In this document: positions 33,920-42,739 of the stretch, in pieces
Layout: each line of letters begins with the position of its first letter
How positions within the stretch are numbered: the stretch's first letter is position 1
Origin: VXYL01 sp965116345
GTDB lineage: Bacteria > Pseudomonadota > Gammaproteobacteria > Pseudomonadales > Azotimanducaceae
Assembly (NCBI GenBank): GCA_965116345.1
Contig: OZ220680.1
Location: forward strand, 1,860,001 to 1,924,000
Length of the DNA stretch: 64,000 nt
Direction of reading: 5' to 3'
Notes under the pieces: model-generated
Told to the model about the DNA's origin: nothing
What the model saw: only the letters and a program-made list of their open reading frames with translations
Database searches by the model: none
Translations under genes and position numbers: made by a program

Positions 33920-34249
33920 GGCGGCACTCGGCTTGCGGGGGGCGCTTTATAGCAGAGCGCAGGCGGCGAGTGAAGGGGCCGGTGCGGGCAACTTGTGGGT
34001 AACTCCCTTACAAGTACATCGCCTTGACGCGTAAGCCACCCGCCGGTAGGGTGCGCCACCTCATGAACCCCGCCCATACAATCCCGATTTGGGTCGCCGC
34101 GCTGATGCGTGGCGCGTGTGGTGTGGTTCGCCCTATCGGCTAGTTGCCGACCCTTAACTTCCAGACAACGACGGACCTCTCCGCTCCCGGAGTACGGTGG
34201 TCCGCGTCGACGACTCCTCCGGCGCGGAGCGCGCCCGAGAGGAGCCACC
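33920..34249. other. 330-base non-coding gap, possible promoters and a 26-codon ORF
   Basis: This gap between divergent rpmB and the ATP-grasp gene holds the rpmB promoter at its left end. In the middle, an ATG at 34063 opens a 26-codon frame ending at 34143 (starts MNPAHTIPIW, ends CGVVRPIG) with only a weak AGGG well upstream. A TACAAT at 34077 could instead be a -10 element for the downstream gene. I see no RNA gene and no repeat family member. Confidence 0.4.
33946..33974 (-). promoter_or_regulatory. putative promoter of rpmB-rpmG
   Basis: On the minus strand TTCACT (33974-33969) and TATAAA (33951-33946) are spaced by 17 bases. Transcription would start near 33939, about 20 bases upstream of the rpmB ATG. 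Matches are 4/6 and 5/6 to the sigma70 consensus. Confidence 0.5.
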
Positions 34250-35674
34250 ATGAACGACAACATCAGTTCGCCCTTGGCGGAAGAGGCAGCCACCTATTAC
34301 GTCGAGTTGCTGCGCCCCGTGTTTGCCGATCGGAAGTGGTTGATCGCGGGACCCGTAGCCATCGGTCTCGGAAGCCTCGCCCGGCGCTTGAGCGCGCTCG
34401 GTGCCGACCGTCCGTTCCTCATCGCCGGCACCGAGGGTACCGGTGCCATGCCGACGCCTGAGGAGGCCGAGTTGCACGTTCTGAGGCTCGGGGGCAAGGA
34501 CACTCTGGAGGCGCACCGCAACCTGCACAACACGCTCCACGATCTGCCACCGGCGTTGCACCGTGCCATCGACGCCTGGGATCGGACCGGGTCGGCCAAC
34601 TTCATCCACGCGAGTCCCTTGGCGGAGTCGCGTGGCATCCCGCCCCGCCCGCCCTACGGCGCACGGCCAGCGTCTTGGGCCGCGCTGGAGGACAAGGTGA
34701 AGGTCGATGCCTTCTGGGACGCGGCGGGCGTGGAACGCGCGCCGTCGCGGGTTGTCCCCACCCGATACGAATCCCTCAAGACCGCCGCGGCGGCGCTGGA
34801 TCGCGGCCTCGGCACGGTTTGGGCCGCGGACGCCCGGGATGGCACCAACGGCGGAGGCTTGGGTTTGCGTTGGGTACGTCCGGGTGCCGACGGCCACGCA
34901 TCCTTCGAGTCGTTGCATCGGATCGCCGACCGAGTCCGCGTCATGCCGTTTCTGGAGGGTATTCCGGCGAGCATCCACGGCATCGTATTTCCCGACACCG
35001 TGGCCGTGTTCCGACCCGTGGAGATGGTCGTATTGCGCCCGACCCACGGCGATCGTCTGTTCTACGCGGGCTGTGCTACGGCGTTCGATCCCAATCCGGA
35101 CGACCGGCAAACGATGCGTACCGTCGCCCACCGAACGGGCACGACGCTCCGGGAAACCATCGGCTACCGCGGCCCATTCGGCATCGACGGGATTCTCTCG
35201 GAGGACGGCTACCTGCCGACGGAATTGAACACGCGAGCCGGCGCCGCGCTCGGCCCGCTGGTTGCGGGTCTCCCCGATCTACCGCTGGCCGCCTTGTGCC
35301 TGGCGATCATCCAGGGCGAGGAACTCGACTACCGACCGGACCTCTTGGAGCGAGCGGTCGTCCAGTCCGCGGATACGCATCGCACCTGCGCGGGCTGGTC
35401 CGTCACGCCAAACACGTTCGACGAGAGCGGCAGCCTCGAAGTCGTGCGTGATGGCGATGAGTATCGCGAAGGCAGAGTGGATGAAGAGCCCCACGGCTCC
35501 ATTCAGTATGGTCCGAGCGGATTGGGTGGATTTCTCCGCTTCACGTCGCAGCCGGCGCAGATTCAACGCGGATCGTCCACCGCTGACGAGGTCATTCGTG
35601 CACTGCGTTACGCAGACCAGGCGTTGGGCACCGAGTTTGGCGAACTCGAGGCCGCGAGAAACCTGCGGCCGTAG
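34250..35674 (+). CDS. ATP-grasp domain protein, possible peptide or amino-acid ligase
   Basis: A 474-residue protein of unknown specificity. The N-terminal 140 residues form a Rossmann-like pre-ATP-grasp region (ADRKWLIAGPVAIGLGSLA; LIAGTEGTGAMPTPEEAEL). The central part is ATP-grasp-like: LEDKVKVDAFWDAAGV near 148, LEGIPASIHGIVF near 235, and GYRGPFGIDGILSEDG with LPTELNTRAGAALGPL near 303-333, the Mg-ATP binding signature. This layout resembles stand-alone amino-acid/peptide ligases (PGM1-like), but no substrate can be assigned. ATG 34250 has GAGAGGAG upstream. It interrupts the conserved rpmB-radC neighbourhood, suggesting acquisition. Confidence 0.65.
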   Translation: MNDNISSPLAEEAATYYVELLRPVFADRKWLIAGPVAIGLGSLARRLSALGADRPFLIAGTEGTGAMPTPEEAELHVLRLGGKDTLEAHRNLHNTLHDLPPALHRAIDAWDRTGSANFIHASPLAESRGIPPRPPYGARPASWAALEDKVKVDAFWDAAGVERAPSRVVPTRYESLKTAAAALDRGLGTVWAADARDGTNGGGLGLRWVRPGADGHASFESLHRIADRVRVMPFLEGIPASIHGIVFPDTVAVFRPVEMVVLRPTHGDRLFYAGCATAFDPNPDDRQTMRTVAHRTGTTLRETIGYRGPFGIDGILSEDGYLPTELNTRAGAALGPLVAGLPDLPLAALCLAIIQGEELDYRPDLLERAVVQSADTHRTCAGWSVTPNTFDESGSLEVVRDGDEYREGRVDEEPHGSIQYGPSGLGGFLRFTSQPAQIQRGSSTADEVIRALRYADQALGTEFGELEAARNLRP

Positions 35675-35890
35675 CCAATCGGGCCGGGCGTCCCGGCGCT
35701 TCGCGGTGGCGCCGCGCAACCCGGCGGACGCCCACCGGGAGGTGCTTCACGATGCGGCGGAGCCGGACCTGATCCTGTGCGAGCAGCACCCGCGCGGGTA
35801 ACCAGCGGGCAACTCGGTTGAACTCGTCCTCTACGCAACCCATCATTCTCGGTCACTATCAATCGGCCATCGGCCACTATGGAGATACAC

Positions 35891-38371
35891 ATGACGCGCG
35901 CGTATTCGATGCCGCGCGGCGTTGCTGTTCTCGCGACGGCGGCACTGTTGATCGCACCCGCCCTCGACGGGGAGGCTGCCGACGAGGACGAGATCGAAGT
36001 ACTGGTGGTTACCGGCAGCCTCGACAGCCTGCCCGGTGCCGGGGTCGACACCGTGTTCGGCTTCGATCGGTCGCTCCTCGAAACGCCCCGGTCCGCCTCC
36101 ACCATCAGCGAGGAGATGATGGACCGATTCAACATGAGCGACATCGACGAGTTGATCGTCGCCGCGCCGGGCACGTTCACCCAGTCGTTCTTCGGCGTTG
36201 CCGGATCCCTGGACATCCGCGGCACCATCGGCGAGACCTACTTCCGGGGCGTGCGCCGCCTCGACAACCCGGGCAACTACCCGACACCCATCGGTGCATC
36301 GGACCGCATCGACATCGTCCGGGGTCCGGCATCGCCAATCCATGGACCGGCAAAGATCGGTGGCTATCTCAACTTCAATCCCAAATCCGCGCGGATCGAG
36401 GAGACCGGCGAATACATCGCCGCAGCGACGGGATCCGTCAGCCTGGACCTCGGGTCCTGGGACAAGCGCGTGACGAGCGCCGAAGTCGGTGGTCCCGCCC
36501 GGTTCGGCGGTCAGGACTTCGGCTACTGGCTCTATGCCGAGGTCGAGAGGTCCGGCAGCTACTACCGCGCGAGCGGCATCGACCAGGCCCTGGTGCAGGC
36601 TTCGTTCGACATGGACGTGACCGATGCGGTGCACGTCGACTTCGGGGGGATGTTCCACGACTTCACCGGCAACCAGATCGCGGGCTGGAACCGGCTGACC
36701 CAGGAACTCATCGATGACGGCGTCTACACCACCGGGCGACCGACGCCCTTGGACGCCGACGGCGACGGACGCATCTCGCACCAGGAGTTCGACATCGACG
36801 GCGACGGCTTCACCGACCTGAACCCCTTCGCCGCAGGTCTTGCGCCGGGCACCACGGCACCCCTGGGGGACGGTCCGTTCCCCGGATCCTGCGCCATCGG
36901 CGCGACACTGGTATTCGGCTGTTTTCCCAATCTCCTCGCCCTGGTAGACCCCGGAACCGCGACGCTCTCCGGCGACCAAGTGTTGGTGGCGCCCGAGGAC
37001 ACCCTCGAGAACCAGGTGCTGACGCTGTACTTCGACTTCCGCGTGTCGACCGACAGCGGCTGGGAGTGGCGCAACCAGCTGTTCTACGAAACCTACGAGA
37101 ATCTGAACGAGAACGCCTACGGATTCTCCCAGTTCCACGATGCCTGGGTGGTGGAAGACAAGCTCGTCCTGGCGAGAGAGTTCGGTCGCGGCGAAAACAC
37201 CCTTGCCGTGCAGTTGTCGCCATCGTTGCGCTACACGGATTTCAGCCACGCCGACGACTACACCAACGAGTACTTCGACCGGCGCGATCTCACCGGACCT
37301 TCCTCGTCCCTCGACAAGCGTCTGCTCGCGACCATGATCGACGACGACTACACGGAGTACTACATCGGCGACTACCTGGACCTGGGACTTGCGGCCTTGG
37401 CGGACTGGTCATGGCGCGGCGTCGGCATACTCGCCGGGGTGCGCTACGACACCGTGGACATGGAAAGCCGCCAACCCGTCGACAAGCTCCTGCTCGCGAG
37501 TACCAACAATTTCTGCCTGGACACCTCGTGCATCGAGGTCGAGGCGGCCGACACGCTCGACGGCGTGTCCTGGACACTCAGCCTGAGCCACGCGAGTGGT
37601 GCGGGCCTGATGCCCTACGTCACGCTTTCCCGGCAGTCCACCGTGATCGCCGGCCAGGGAGCGGAAATCGCCACCGCCAGCATCGCCGACGGCGAGGCGT
37701 TCGACACATCGAAGCTGATGGAAGTGGGGCTCAAGGGGAGTCTCCTCGACAAGTCGCTGTACTTCGCCCTGGCGGTCTACGAGCAGGAACGAACCGACTA
37801 CTCGGCCCAGCAGACGGTGACCAACCAGGCCAGCCGCACCGAGGGCGCCGAACTCGAAGTGCGCTGGGTCGTGAACGATCAACTGCTCTTGACCTTGGGG
37901 CATTCGCGCATCGAGGTGGTCAACCTGAACACGCTCGACGCGGGAGCGAGATTCAGCTTCATAGGCGCAGACGATGTGCCCGGCATTCCTGCCGCCCTGC
38001 TGTACGGCGGTGCATTGGTGGGCGATGTCGTCCGCCCGGGCGAGGCCGGCGCGCGCCGGGCAGGCATGCCCGAGACCATATGGTCGCTGACCGGCACCTA
38101 CGACTTCGGCAACGGGCTCGCGGTCGCGGGCAGCGTGGTCGATGTGGCCGAGGCGCGGTCCGGGTTCTCCAACTCGGTGATGCTGCCCGCCTACACCCTC
38201 GTCAACACGAGCGTGGTGTACCGCAAGGACGCCTGGACGTTCAGCGTCATCGCCAAGAACGTCACCGACCAACGCTACTTCCGGGCGAACTTCCCCAACC
38301 TGTTCGGCAGCGTCGTCGTGTTGCCCGAACTGCCAGCAAACTACGTGGCGCGCCTACAGTACGCCTGGTAG
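35891..38371 (+). CDS. TonB-dependent outer membrane receptor with EF-hand-like loop
   Basis: An 826-residue TonB-dependent receptor. Signal peptide at about 1-30 (VAVLATAALLIAPALDGEA), then a TonB-box-like EIEVLVVTG, a plug domain (TPRSASTISEEMMDRF; IRGTIGETYFRGVRRLDN; RIDIVRGPASPIHGPAKIGG), and a beta-barrel ending VARLQYAW. The VRGPAS/P plug motif and SxxTISxEMM resemble ferric-siderophore receptors, though the plug lacks other specific signs. About residues 295-320 contain DADGDGRISHQEFDIDGDGF, a double DxDxDG calcium-loop motif. ATG 35891 is chosen over 35879 because GGAG precedes it. No siderophore biosynthesis or ABC uptake genes are adjacent, so the ligand is unknown. Confidence 0.88.
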   Translation: MTRAYSMPRGVAVLATAALLIAPALDGEAADEDEIEVLVVTGSLDSLPGAGVDTVFGFDRSLLETPRSASTISEEMMDRFNMSDIDELIVAAPGTFTQSFFGVAGSLDIRGTIGETYFRGVRRLDNPGNYPTPIGASDRIDIVRGPASPIHGPAKIGGYLNFNPKSARIEETGEYIAAATGSVSLDLGSWDKRVTSAEVGGPARFGGQDFGYWLYAEVERSGSYYRASGIDQALVQASFDMDVTDAVHVDFGGMFHDFTGNQIAGWNRLTQELIDDGVYTTGRPTPLDADGDGRISHQEFDIDGDGFTDLNPFAAGLAPGTTAPLGDGPFPGSCAIGATLVFGCFPNLLALVDPGTATLSGDQVLVAPEDTLENQVLTLYFDFRVSTDSGWEWRNQLFYETYENLNENAYGFSQFHDAWVVEDKLVLAREFGRGENTLAVQLSPSLRYTDFSHADDYTNEYFDRRDLTGPSSSLDKRLLATMIDDDYTEYYIGDYLDLGLAALADWSWRGVGILAGVRYDTVDMESRQPVDKLLLASTNNFCLDTSCIEVEAADTLDGVSWTLSLSHASGAGLMPYVTLSRQSTVIAGQGAEIATASIADGEAFDTSKLMEVGLKGSLLDKSLYFALAVYEQERTDYSAQQTVTNQASRTEGAELEVRWVVNDQLLLTLGHSRIEVVNLNTLDAGARFSFIGADDVPGIPAALLYGGALVGDVVRPGEAGARRAGMPETIWSLTGTYDFGNGLAVAGSVVDVAEARSGFSNSVMLPAYTLVNTSVVYRKDAWTFSVIAKNVTDQRYFRANFPNLFGSVVVLPELPANYVARLQYAW

Positions 38372-38376
38372 CCCGA

Positions 38377-38398
38377 GTCTGATTAAGACCTTCCCTAG
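38377..38398. repeat. palindromic repeat family A, copy 1 (right arm intact)
   Basis: GTCTGATTA followed by AGACCTTCCCTAG; the left arm is degenerate. The CTA at 38395-38397 is the TAG stop of the minus-strand beta-barrel gene. It lies just after the stop of the TonB receptor. Confidence 0.85.
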
Positions 38399-39177
38399 AA
38401 CGTCCACAGCAGACCGACGCCGAGGCCGATTTCGCTGGCCTCCAGGCTGGTGGGAACGCGAACGCCCCGTGCGCTGAGTTGGGCGAACTGTGCCGACGAG
38501 CCGTGGATCACATAGCGCAATTCGGCACGGACCGCGACGCGGTCGAACTGCTGCTCGACGCCGGCGCCGGTGGCGAAGGCATTGAAGTTCTCGTCCAGGA
38601 ACTCGACGCCGGTTTCGAAATCATCGGGTTCGCACAGCGTTGGCAGCAGGCATCCCTCGAATGCGCGGCTGAAGTCCGCCTCGACGCGACGCACGCCGGC
38701 GAGCACGTAGGCGCTGGTGTTGAGGATGGGCACCCGGCCACCGATGCGGAAGGTCAACCCGTAGCTCCTGTCCTTGGCCAGCGACCAGTCCTCCGGCCAG
38801 TTCTCGCCGGCCTGATTGCGCCCCGGGGTCACGCCGGACCCTTCGAGACGGCTCGACAGCTTGCCCTGGTGGGTCGTCAGGTCCCCTTCGATGCTGAAAA
38901 AGAGCACCCCCAGGGATCCCCGGTAGCCGACGACCAACCCGAGATCGGCGGTCGTGCGATCATCCGAATCGCGGGAGTTGACGCGCTGCCCCGCCAGCAG
39001 CACAGAGGCATCGGTCGCCGCCGTGTTGTCGACCGTCTTGTCGTAGGTCGCGTCGTAAAGTGAAGCAACCGCGGTCGCGCCCACGTAGTACCCCTCGTCG
39101 GCGAGTGCCGACCACGAACCCGCGGCGCAGACTCCCGCCACCGCCGAAGCCATCCACAAGCGTTGTCTCGCGTTCAC
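38395..39177 (-). CDS. predicted outer-membrane beta-barrel protein (OmpW/OmpA-like size)
   Basis: A 260-residue secreted protein. Signal peptide at about residues 1-26 (LWMASAVAGVCAAGSWSALA), then a mature barrel beginning DEGYYVGATAVASLYDATY and ending EIGLGVGLLWTF, with the terminal aromatic residue expected of an outer-membrane protein. Internal strands such as LGVLFFSIEGDL, YGLTFRIGGRVP and AYVLAGVRRVEADFS are typical opacity/OmpW-like barrels. Two cysteines at CLLPTLC may form a disulfide. The start is GTG 39177. The gene is bracketed by two copies of the same palindromic repeat in opposite orientation, which suggests it moved or was inserted as a unit with the TonB receptor. Confidence 0.7.
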   Translation of the reverse strand: MNARQRLWMASAVAGVCAAGSWSALADEGYYVGATAVASLYDATYDKTVDNTAATDASVLLAGQRVNSRDSDDRTTADLGLVVGYRGSLGVLFFSIEGDLTTHQGKLSSRLEGSGVTPGRNQAGENWPEDWSLAKDRSYGLTFRIGGRVPILNTSAYVLAGVRRVEADFSRAFEGCLLPTLCEPDDFETGVEFLDENFNAFATGAGVEQQFDRVAVRAELRYVIHGSSAQFAQLSARGVRVPTSLEASEIGLGVGLLWTF

Positions 39178-39278
39178 CGTCCGTCCTTGGTCAGCCCGCC
39201 ACGGGCCTACTGTATACGAACACGAATGCTCGTCCGAGGGCTCAAGAATGCTCTGATCAAGCCATCCCTGGTGCCGCG

Positions 39279-39307
39279 CTAGGAGGTCTTAATCAGACCT
39301 TCCCTAG
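39279..39307. repeat. palindromic repeat family A, copy 2 (inverted)
   Basis: CTAGGAGGTCT, then TAATC, then AGACCTTCCCTAG, the reverse-orientation form of the repeat at 44246. The CTA at 39304-39306 is the TAG stop of radC. Confidence 0.9.
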
Positions 39308-40008
39308 AGCATCCCCCGCTCCGCCAGGGACACGAGCTTCATCCCAGCGACCACCACGTGATCCAGCAGACGGACGTCGACCTCGCCAAGCACCGACTGC
39401 AGCCGACGGGTAAGCGCGATGTCCCCCGAGCTGGGCTCGGCGTCTCCGGAGGGATGGTTGTGGTACAGCACCACGGCGGCCGCATTGTGGCGCAGGCAGC
39501 ACTTCACCACCTCCCGGGGATAGACCATGGTGCGGTCGATGGACCCCTGGAAGATGTCCTCCTGCGAGATCAGCCGGTGTCGGGTGTCGAGCAGCAGTGC
39601 GCCGAACAGCTCGCGCTCCAAGCCGTCGAGGTGCAGGTTCAGATAGCGGCGCACCGCATCGGAAGAGGTCAACACGGGCGCTCTCTCCACGACTCCGCGT
39701 TCCGCGCGTTTGAGGATCTCCCGCATGGCCAACAGGGCCGCCGCCTTGGCCTCGCCGAGACCCCGTACGGCCAGCAGCGCCGCCGCATTCCCGCAAAGTA
39801 GGCCGTGCATGCCCCCGCAGGTCTCCAGCAGCCGGTGAGCCAAGGCCACGGCGTCGCGGCCGCCGCCCCCGGTGCGTAGCACCACCGCGATCAGTTCGGC
39901 GTCCCTCAGGCTCGCCGGCCCCGCGGCCAACAAACGTTCGCGCGGCCGCTCATCCACCGGCAACTCGACAATCCGCGGCGCTTTCGCGCCCAAGACCGCA
40001 CTACCCAC
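39304..40008 (-). CDS. radC: RadC family JAB-domain protein
   Basis: A 234-residue RadC/YicR-type protein. Despite its name, a DNA-repair role for the family is not supported; it is a predicted JAMM metalloprotein. The N-terminal UPF0758 helix-hairpin-helix part contains DAELIAVVLRTG and LGEAKAAALLAM. The C-terminal JAB domain shows ALLLDTRHRLISQ, the metal motif YHNHPSGDAEPSSGDIALT, and LLDHVVVAG. All metal ligands (HxHx7SxxD) are present. It diverges from coaBC as in E. coli. The stop codon is supplied by a palindromic repeat. Confidence 0.94.
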   Translation of the reverse strand: MGSAVLGAKAPRIVELPVDERPRERLLAAGPASLRDAELIAVVLRTGGGGRDAVALAHRLLETCGGMHGLLCGNAAALLAVRGLGEAKAAALLAMREILKRAERGVVERAPVLTSSDAVRRYLNLHLDGLERELFGALLLDTRHRLISQEDIFQGSIDRTMVYPREVVKCCLRHNAAAVVLYHNHPSGDAEPSSGDIALTRRLQSVLGEVDVRLLDHVVVAGMKLVSLAERGML

Positions 40009-40109
40009 GAGAGTTCCTTTTCGAGGGGTCTCGTCAACCCCGGGAAACCGCGCGTGGTATCGTAGGCCGCATCGACTTTTCGTCCCGGCGTTCCCAGCGG
40101 CCGAACCCG

Positions 40110-41333
40110 ATGGACACCGACAACCACGCCCTCCGAATCCTACTTGGCATCTCGGGCGGCATAGCAGCGTACAAAGCCCCCGCGCTTGTGAGACATCTGC
40201 TCGCGCGCAATACAGAAATCGTCCCGGTCCTGACGCCCAACGCCGTCCGGTTCGTGTCTCCCACCGCGCTCCAGGCGGTGGCCGGCCAGCGGCCCCGTAC
40301 CGACCTGTGGGACGAGGACGCCGAGGCGGCGATGGGTCACATCGAACTGGCGCGCTGGGCCGACGCCGTGGTCATAGCCCCCGCCACGGCCAACCTGATG
40401 GCCCGCCTTGCCGCCGGCATGGCCGACGACCTTTTGACTACGCTGTGTCTCGCCACCACCGCGCCGATCTTCCTCGCGCCCGCGATGAACGTGCGCATGT
40501 GGGAGCATGCCGCCACGCAGCGCAACGTGGATCGACTCCGCGCCGACGGCGTCACCGTCCTCGGACCGGCACAAGGCGAACAGGCATGCGGCGAGTTCGG
40601 TCCAGGGCGCATGCTGGAACCCGAGGAGATCGCCGACGCGGTCACCGCCCAGCTGGCGACGCCGAGGTCACTTGCCGGCGTCCGCGTACTGGTCACCGCG
40701 GGCCCGACGCGGGAGTTTCTCGACCCCGTACGGTTCATCAGCAACCGCAGTTCCGGCCGCCAGGGATTCGCGTTCGCACAGGCTGCGCACCACGCCGGCG
40801 CCGAGGTCACGCTAGTGTCCGGCCCCGTCCAACTACCGACCCCCGCCGGCGTCGACCGGATCGATGTGGTCAGCGCGCAGGAGATGAAGGACGTGGTCAT
40901 CGGCCGAGCCGCCGAGTCGGACATCTTCGTATCCGTGGCCGCGGTGGCCGACTACCGTCCGCACCAGGTCCACGAACAGAAGCTGAAAAAGTCGCAACAG
41001 TCGTCGGACGAGTTCCGGATGGCGCTCAAGGAAAACGAAGACATCGTCGGATCCATCGCCGACGCCGTGCCCCGACCGTACGTGGTCGGCTTTGCGGCGG
41101 AGACCGAGAACGCCCTCGCCTACGCCCGCCAGAAACGCGAGCGCAAGCGCATCGACGCCATCGTCGTCAACGACGTCTCCGATCCCGACATCGGCTTCGA
41201 CAGCAGCGACAACGCCGTGACGCTGATTCACGCCGGGGGCGAGGTGGCGCTTGCCAAGATGCCCAAGCGGGCGATCGCGCAACGCCTGGTCGCGGAAATC
41301 GCCACGCTCTACGCCGCGCGTGCCCACGGATGA
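40110..41333 (+). CDS. coaBC: bifunctional phosphopantothenoylcysteine decarboxylase/phosphopantothenate-cysteine ligase
   Basis: Two steps of coenzyme A synthesis on one protein (Dfp), 407 residues. The CoaC half starts ILLGISGGIAAYKAPALVR, has APATANLMARLAAGMADDL near 95 and APAMNVRMWEH near 123, and the catalytic cysteine in QACGEFGPGRMLEP near 160. The CoaB half begins near 190 with VTAGPTREFLDPVRFISNRS, GRQGFAFA, and KLKKSQQ near 290 for the CTP/ligase site. In most gammaproteobacteria dut follows; here the stop overlaps the algC start (ATGA) and dut is missing. Confidence 0.96.
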   Translation: MDTDNHALRILLGISGGIAAYKAPALVRHLLARNTEIVPVLTPNAVRFVSPTALQAVAGQRPRTDLWDEDAEAAMGHIELARWADAVVIAPATANLMARLAAGMADDLLTTLCLATTAPIFLAPAMNVRMWEHAATQRNVDRLRADGVTVLGPAQGEQACGEFGPGRMLEPEEIADAVTAQLATPRSLAGVRVLVTAGPTREFLDPVRFISNRSSGRQGFAFAQAAHHAGAEVTLVSGPVQLPTPAGVDRIDVVSAQEMKDVVIGRAAESDIFVSVAAVADYRPHQVHEQKLKKSQQSSDEFRMALKENEDIVGSIADAVPRPYVVGFAAETENALAYARQKRERKRIDAIVVNDVSDPDIGFDSSDNAVTLIHAGGEVALAKMPKRAIAQRLVAEIATLYAARAHG

Positions 41334-42736
41334 GCAACCAGCCACCGCTCAATGCCGACATCTTCCGCGCCTACGACATCCGCGGCGTGGTCGGCGACAC
41401 GCTCACCCGCGACGCGGTCCACCGCATCGGCCGAGCCTTCGCCACCGAGGCACGACAGGCAGGCCAGCACCGCGCCGCCGTGGGCGGCGATGGCCGACGG
41501 ACCACCGAGGACCTGCGCGGCGAGCTGACTCGCGGGCTGTGCGCAGGTGGCTTGGACGTGGTCGACATCGGCCGCGTACCCACGCCGTTGCTCTACTACG
41601 CCACCCACGTGCTCGACACCGGAACCGGGGTCATGGTGACGGGGTCCCACAATCCGCCCGAGTACAACGGCCTGAAGATGGTGATCGACGGAGTCGCCCT
41701 GGCCGGCGAACGCATCACCGGGTTGCGCGAGCGGATCGAGCGGGGTGCCTTCTCGGCAGGCGCCGGCCGCATCGAGTCCGTCGACATCGTGCCCGACTAC
41801 ATCGACCAGGTGGCCAAGGACACGGCATGCCCACCTGGGACGGGGAAACCCCTGAAGGTCGTCGTGGATTGCGGCAACGGCGTCGGCGGGGTCGTTGCGC
41901 CGCAACTCCTCGAGGCGTTGGGCTGTGAAGTCGTCCCCCTCTACGCCGAGGTGGACGGGACGTTCCCCAACCACCACCCGGACCCCGCCGAAGCCGCGAA
42001 CCTCGCCGATCTCATCGCCGCCGTGGAGACCGAGGAAGCGGATCTCGGTGTCGCCTTCGACGGCGACGCGGACCGTCTGGGCGTGGTTACCGAGCAGGGC
42101 GAAATCATCTGGCCCGATCGATTGATGATGTTGTTCAGCCGCGACGTGGTGAGCCGCAATCCGGGCGCCGAGATCGTCTTCGACGTCAAATGCAGCCGCA
42201 ACCTCGCCGGCGTGATCCGCCACCACGGCGGCAAGCCGGTCATGTGGAAGACGGGGCACTCCCACATCAAGGCCAGGATCCGCGACTCCGGGGCGCTGCT
42301 CGGCGGTGAGTTCTCCGGCCACATCTGCTTCGCCGACCGCTGGTACGGGTTCGACGATGCCCTCTACAGCGCCGCCCGCCTGGTGCAGATCCTGCTCGCG
42401 ACGCGCCGTTCGGCGAGCGACGTGTTCGCCGAGTTCCCCGACGCCATCGCGACGCCGGAGATCAAGCTGCCCACCACCGAACAAGCGAAATTCGAGATCA
42501 TCGACCGGCTCGCCAACGGGGGCGTCCGTTTCGATGGCGGGACCGTGACCGCCATCGACGGCGTACGCGTCGACTTCGCCGACGGCTGGGGGTTGGCGCG
42601 GGCGTCCAACACCAGCCCGGTCCTGAGTCTTCGTTTCGAGGCCGACGACCACGTGGCACTCGGCCGCATTCGGGGTCTGTTCGCCGATGCACTCGCGAAC
42701 ATCGACCCGTCGCTGTCGCTTTCGAGGGGAATCTGA
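41330..42736 (+). CDS. algC: phosphomannomutase/phosphoglucomutase (AlgC type)
   Basis: An alpha-D-phosphohexomutase of 468 residues that interconverts hexose 1- and 6-phosphates for LPS, exopolysaccharide and glycogen precursors. The N-terminus IFRAYDIRGVVG is typical of AlgC/ManB. The phosphoserine loop is TGSHNPPEYNGLK near residue 106, the Mg site is AFDGDADRLG near 242, the sugar-specificity loop GEFSGHICF near 325, and RASNTSPVLSLRFE near 425 binds phosphate. It starts at ATG 41330 overlapping coaBC and ends three bases before argB, giving the Pseudomonas order algC-argB. Confidence 0.94.
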   Translation: MSNQPPLNADIFRAYDIRGVVGDTLTRDAVHRIGRAFATEARQAGQHRAAVGGDGRRTTEDLRGELTRGLCAGGLDVVDIGRVPTPLLYYATHVLDTGTGVMVTGSHNPPEYNGLKMVIDGVALAGERITGLRERIERGAFSAGAGRIESVDIVPDYIDQVAKDTACPPGTGKPLKVVVDCGNGVGGVVAPQLLEALGCEVVPLYAEVDGTFPNHHPDPAEAANLADLIAAVETEEADLGVAFDGDADRLGVVTEQGEIIWPDRLMMLFSRDVVSRNPGAEIVFDVKCSRNLAGVIRHHGGKPVMWKTGHSHIKARIRDSGALLGGEFSGHICFADRWYGFDDALYSAARLVQILLATRRSASDVFAEFPDAIATPEIKLPTTEQAKFEIIDRLANGGVRFDGGTVTAIDGVRVDFADGWGLARASNTSPVLSLRFEADDHVALGRIRGLFADALANIDPSLSLSRGI

Positions 42737-42739
42737 GCC

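Noticed and set aside
35675..35801. Gene remnant after the ATP-grasp stop (frame ending LILCEQHPRG)
   Set aside because: The short tail looks protein-like but matches nothing I can name; no start codon with a ribosome binding site was seen.
35843..37249. 468-codon open frame antisense to the TonB receptor
   Set aside because: Mirrors receptor codon bias, has no family resemblance, and the plus-strand protein has clear plug and barrel motifs.
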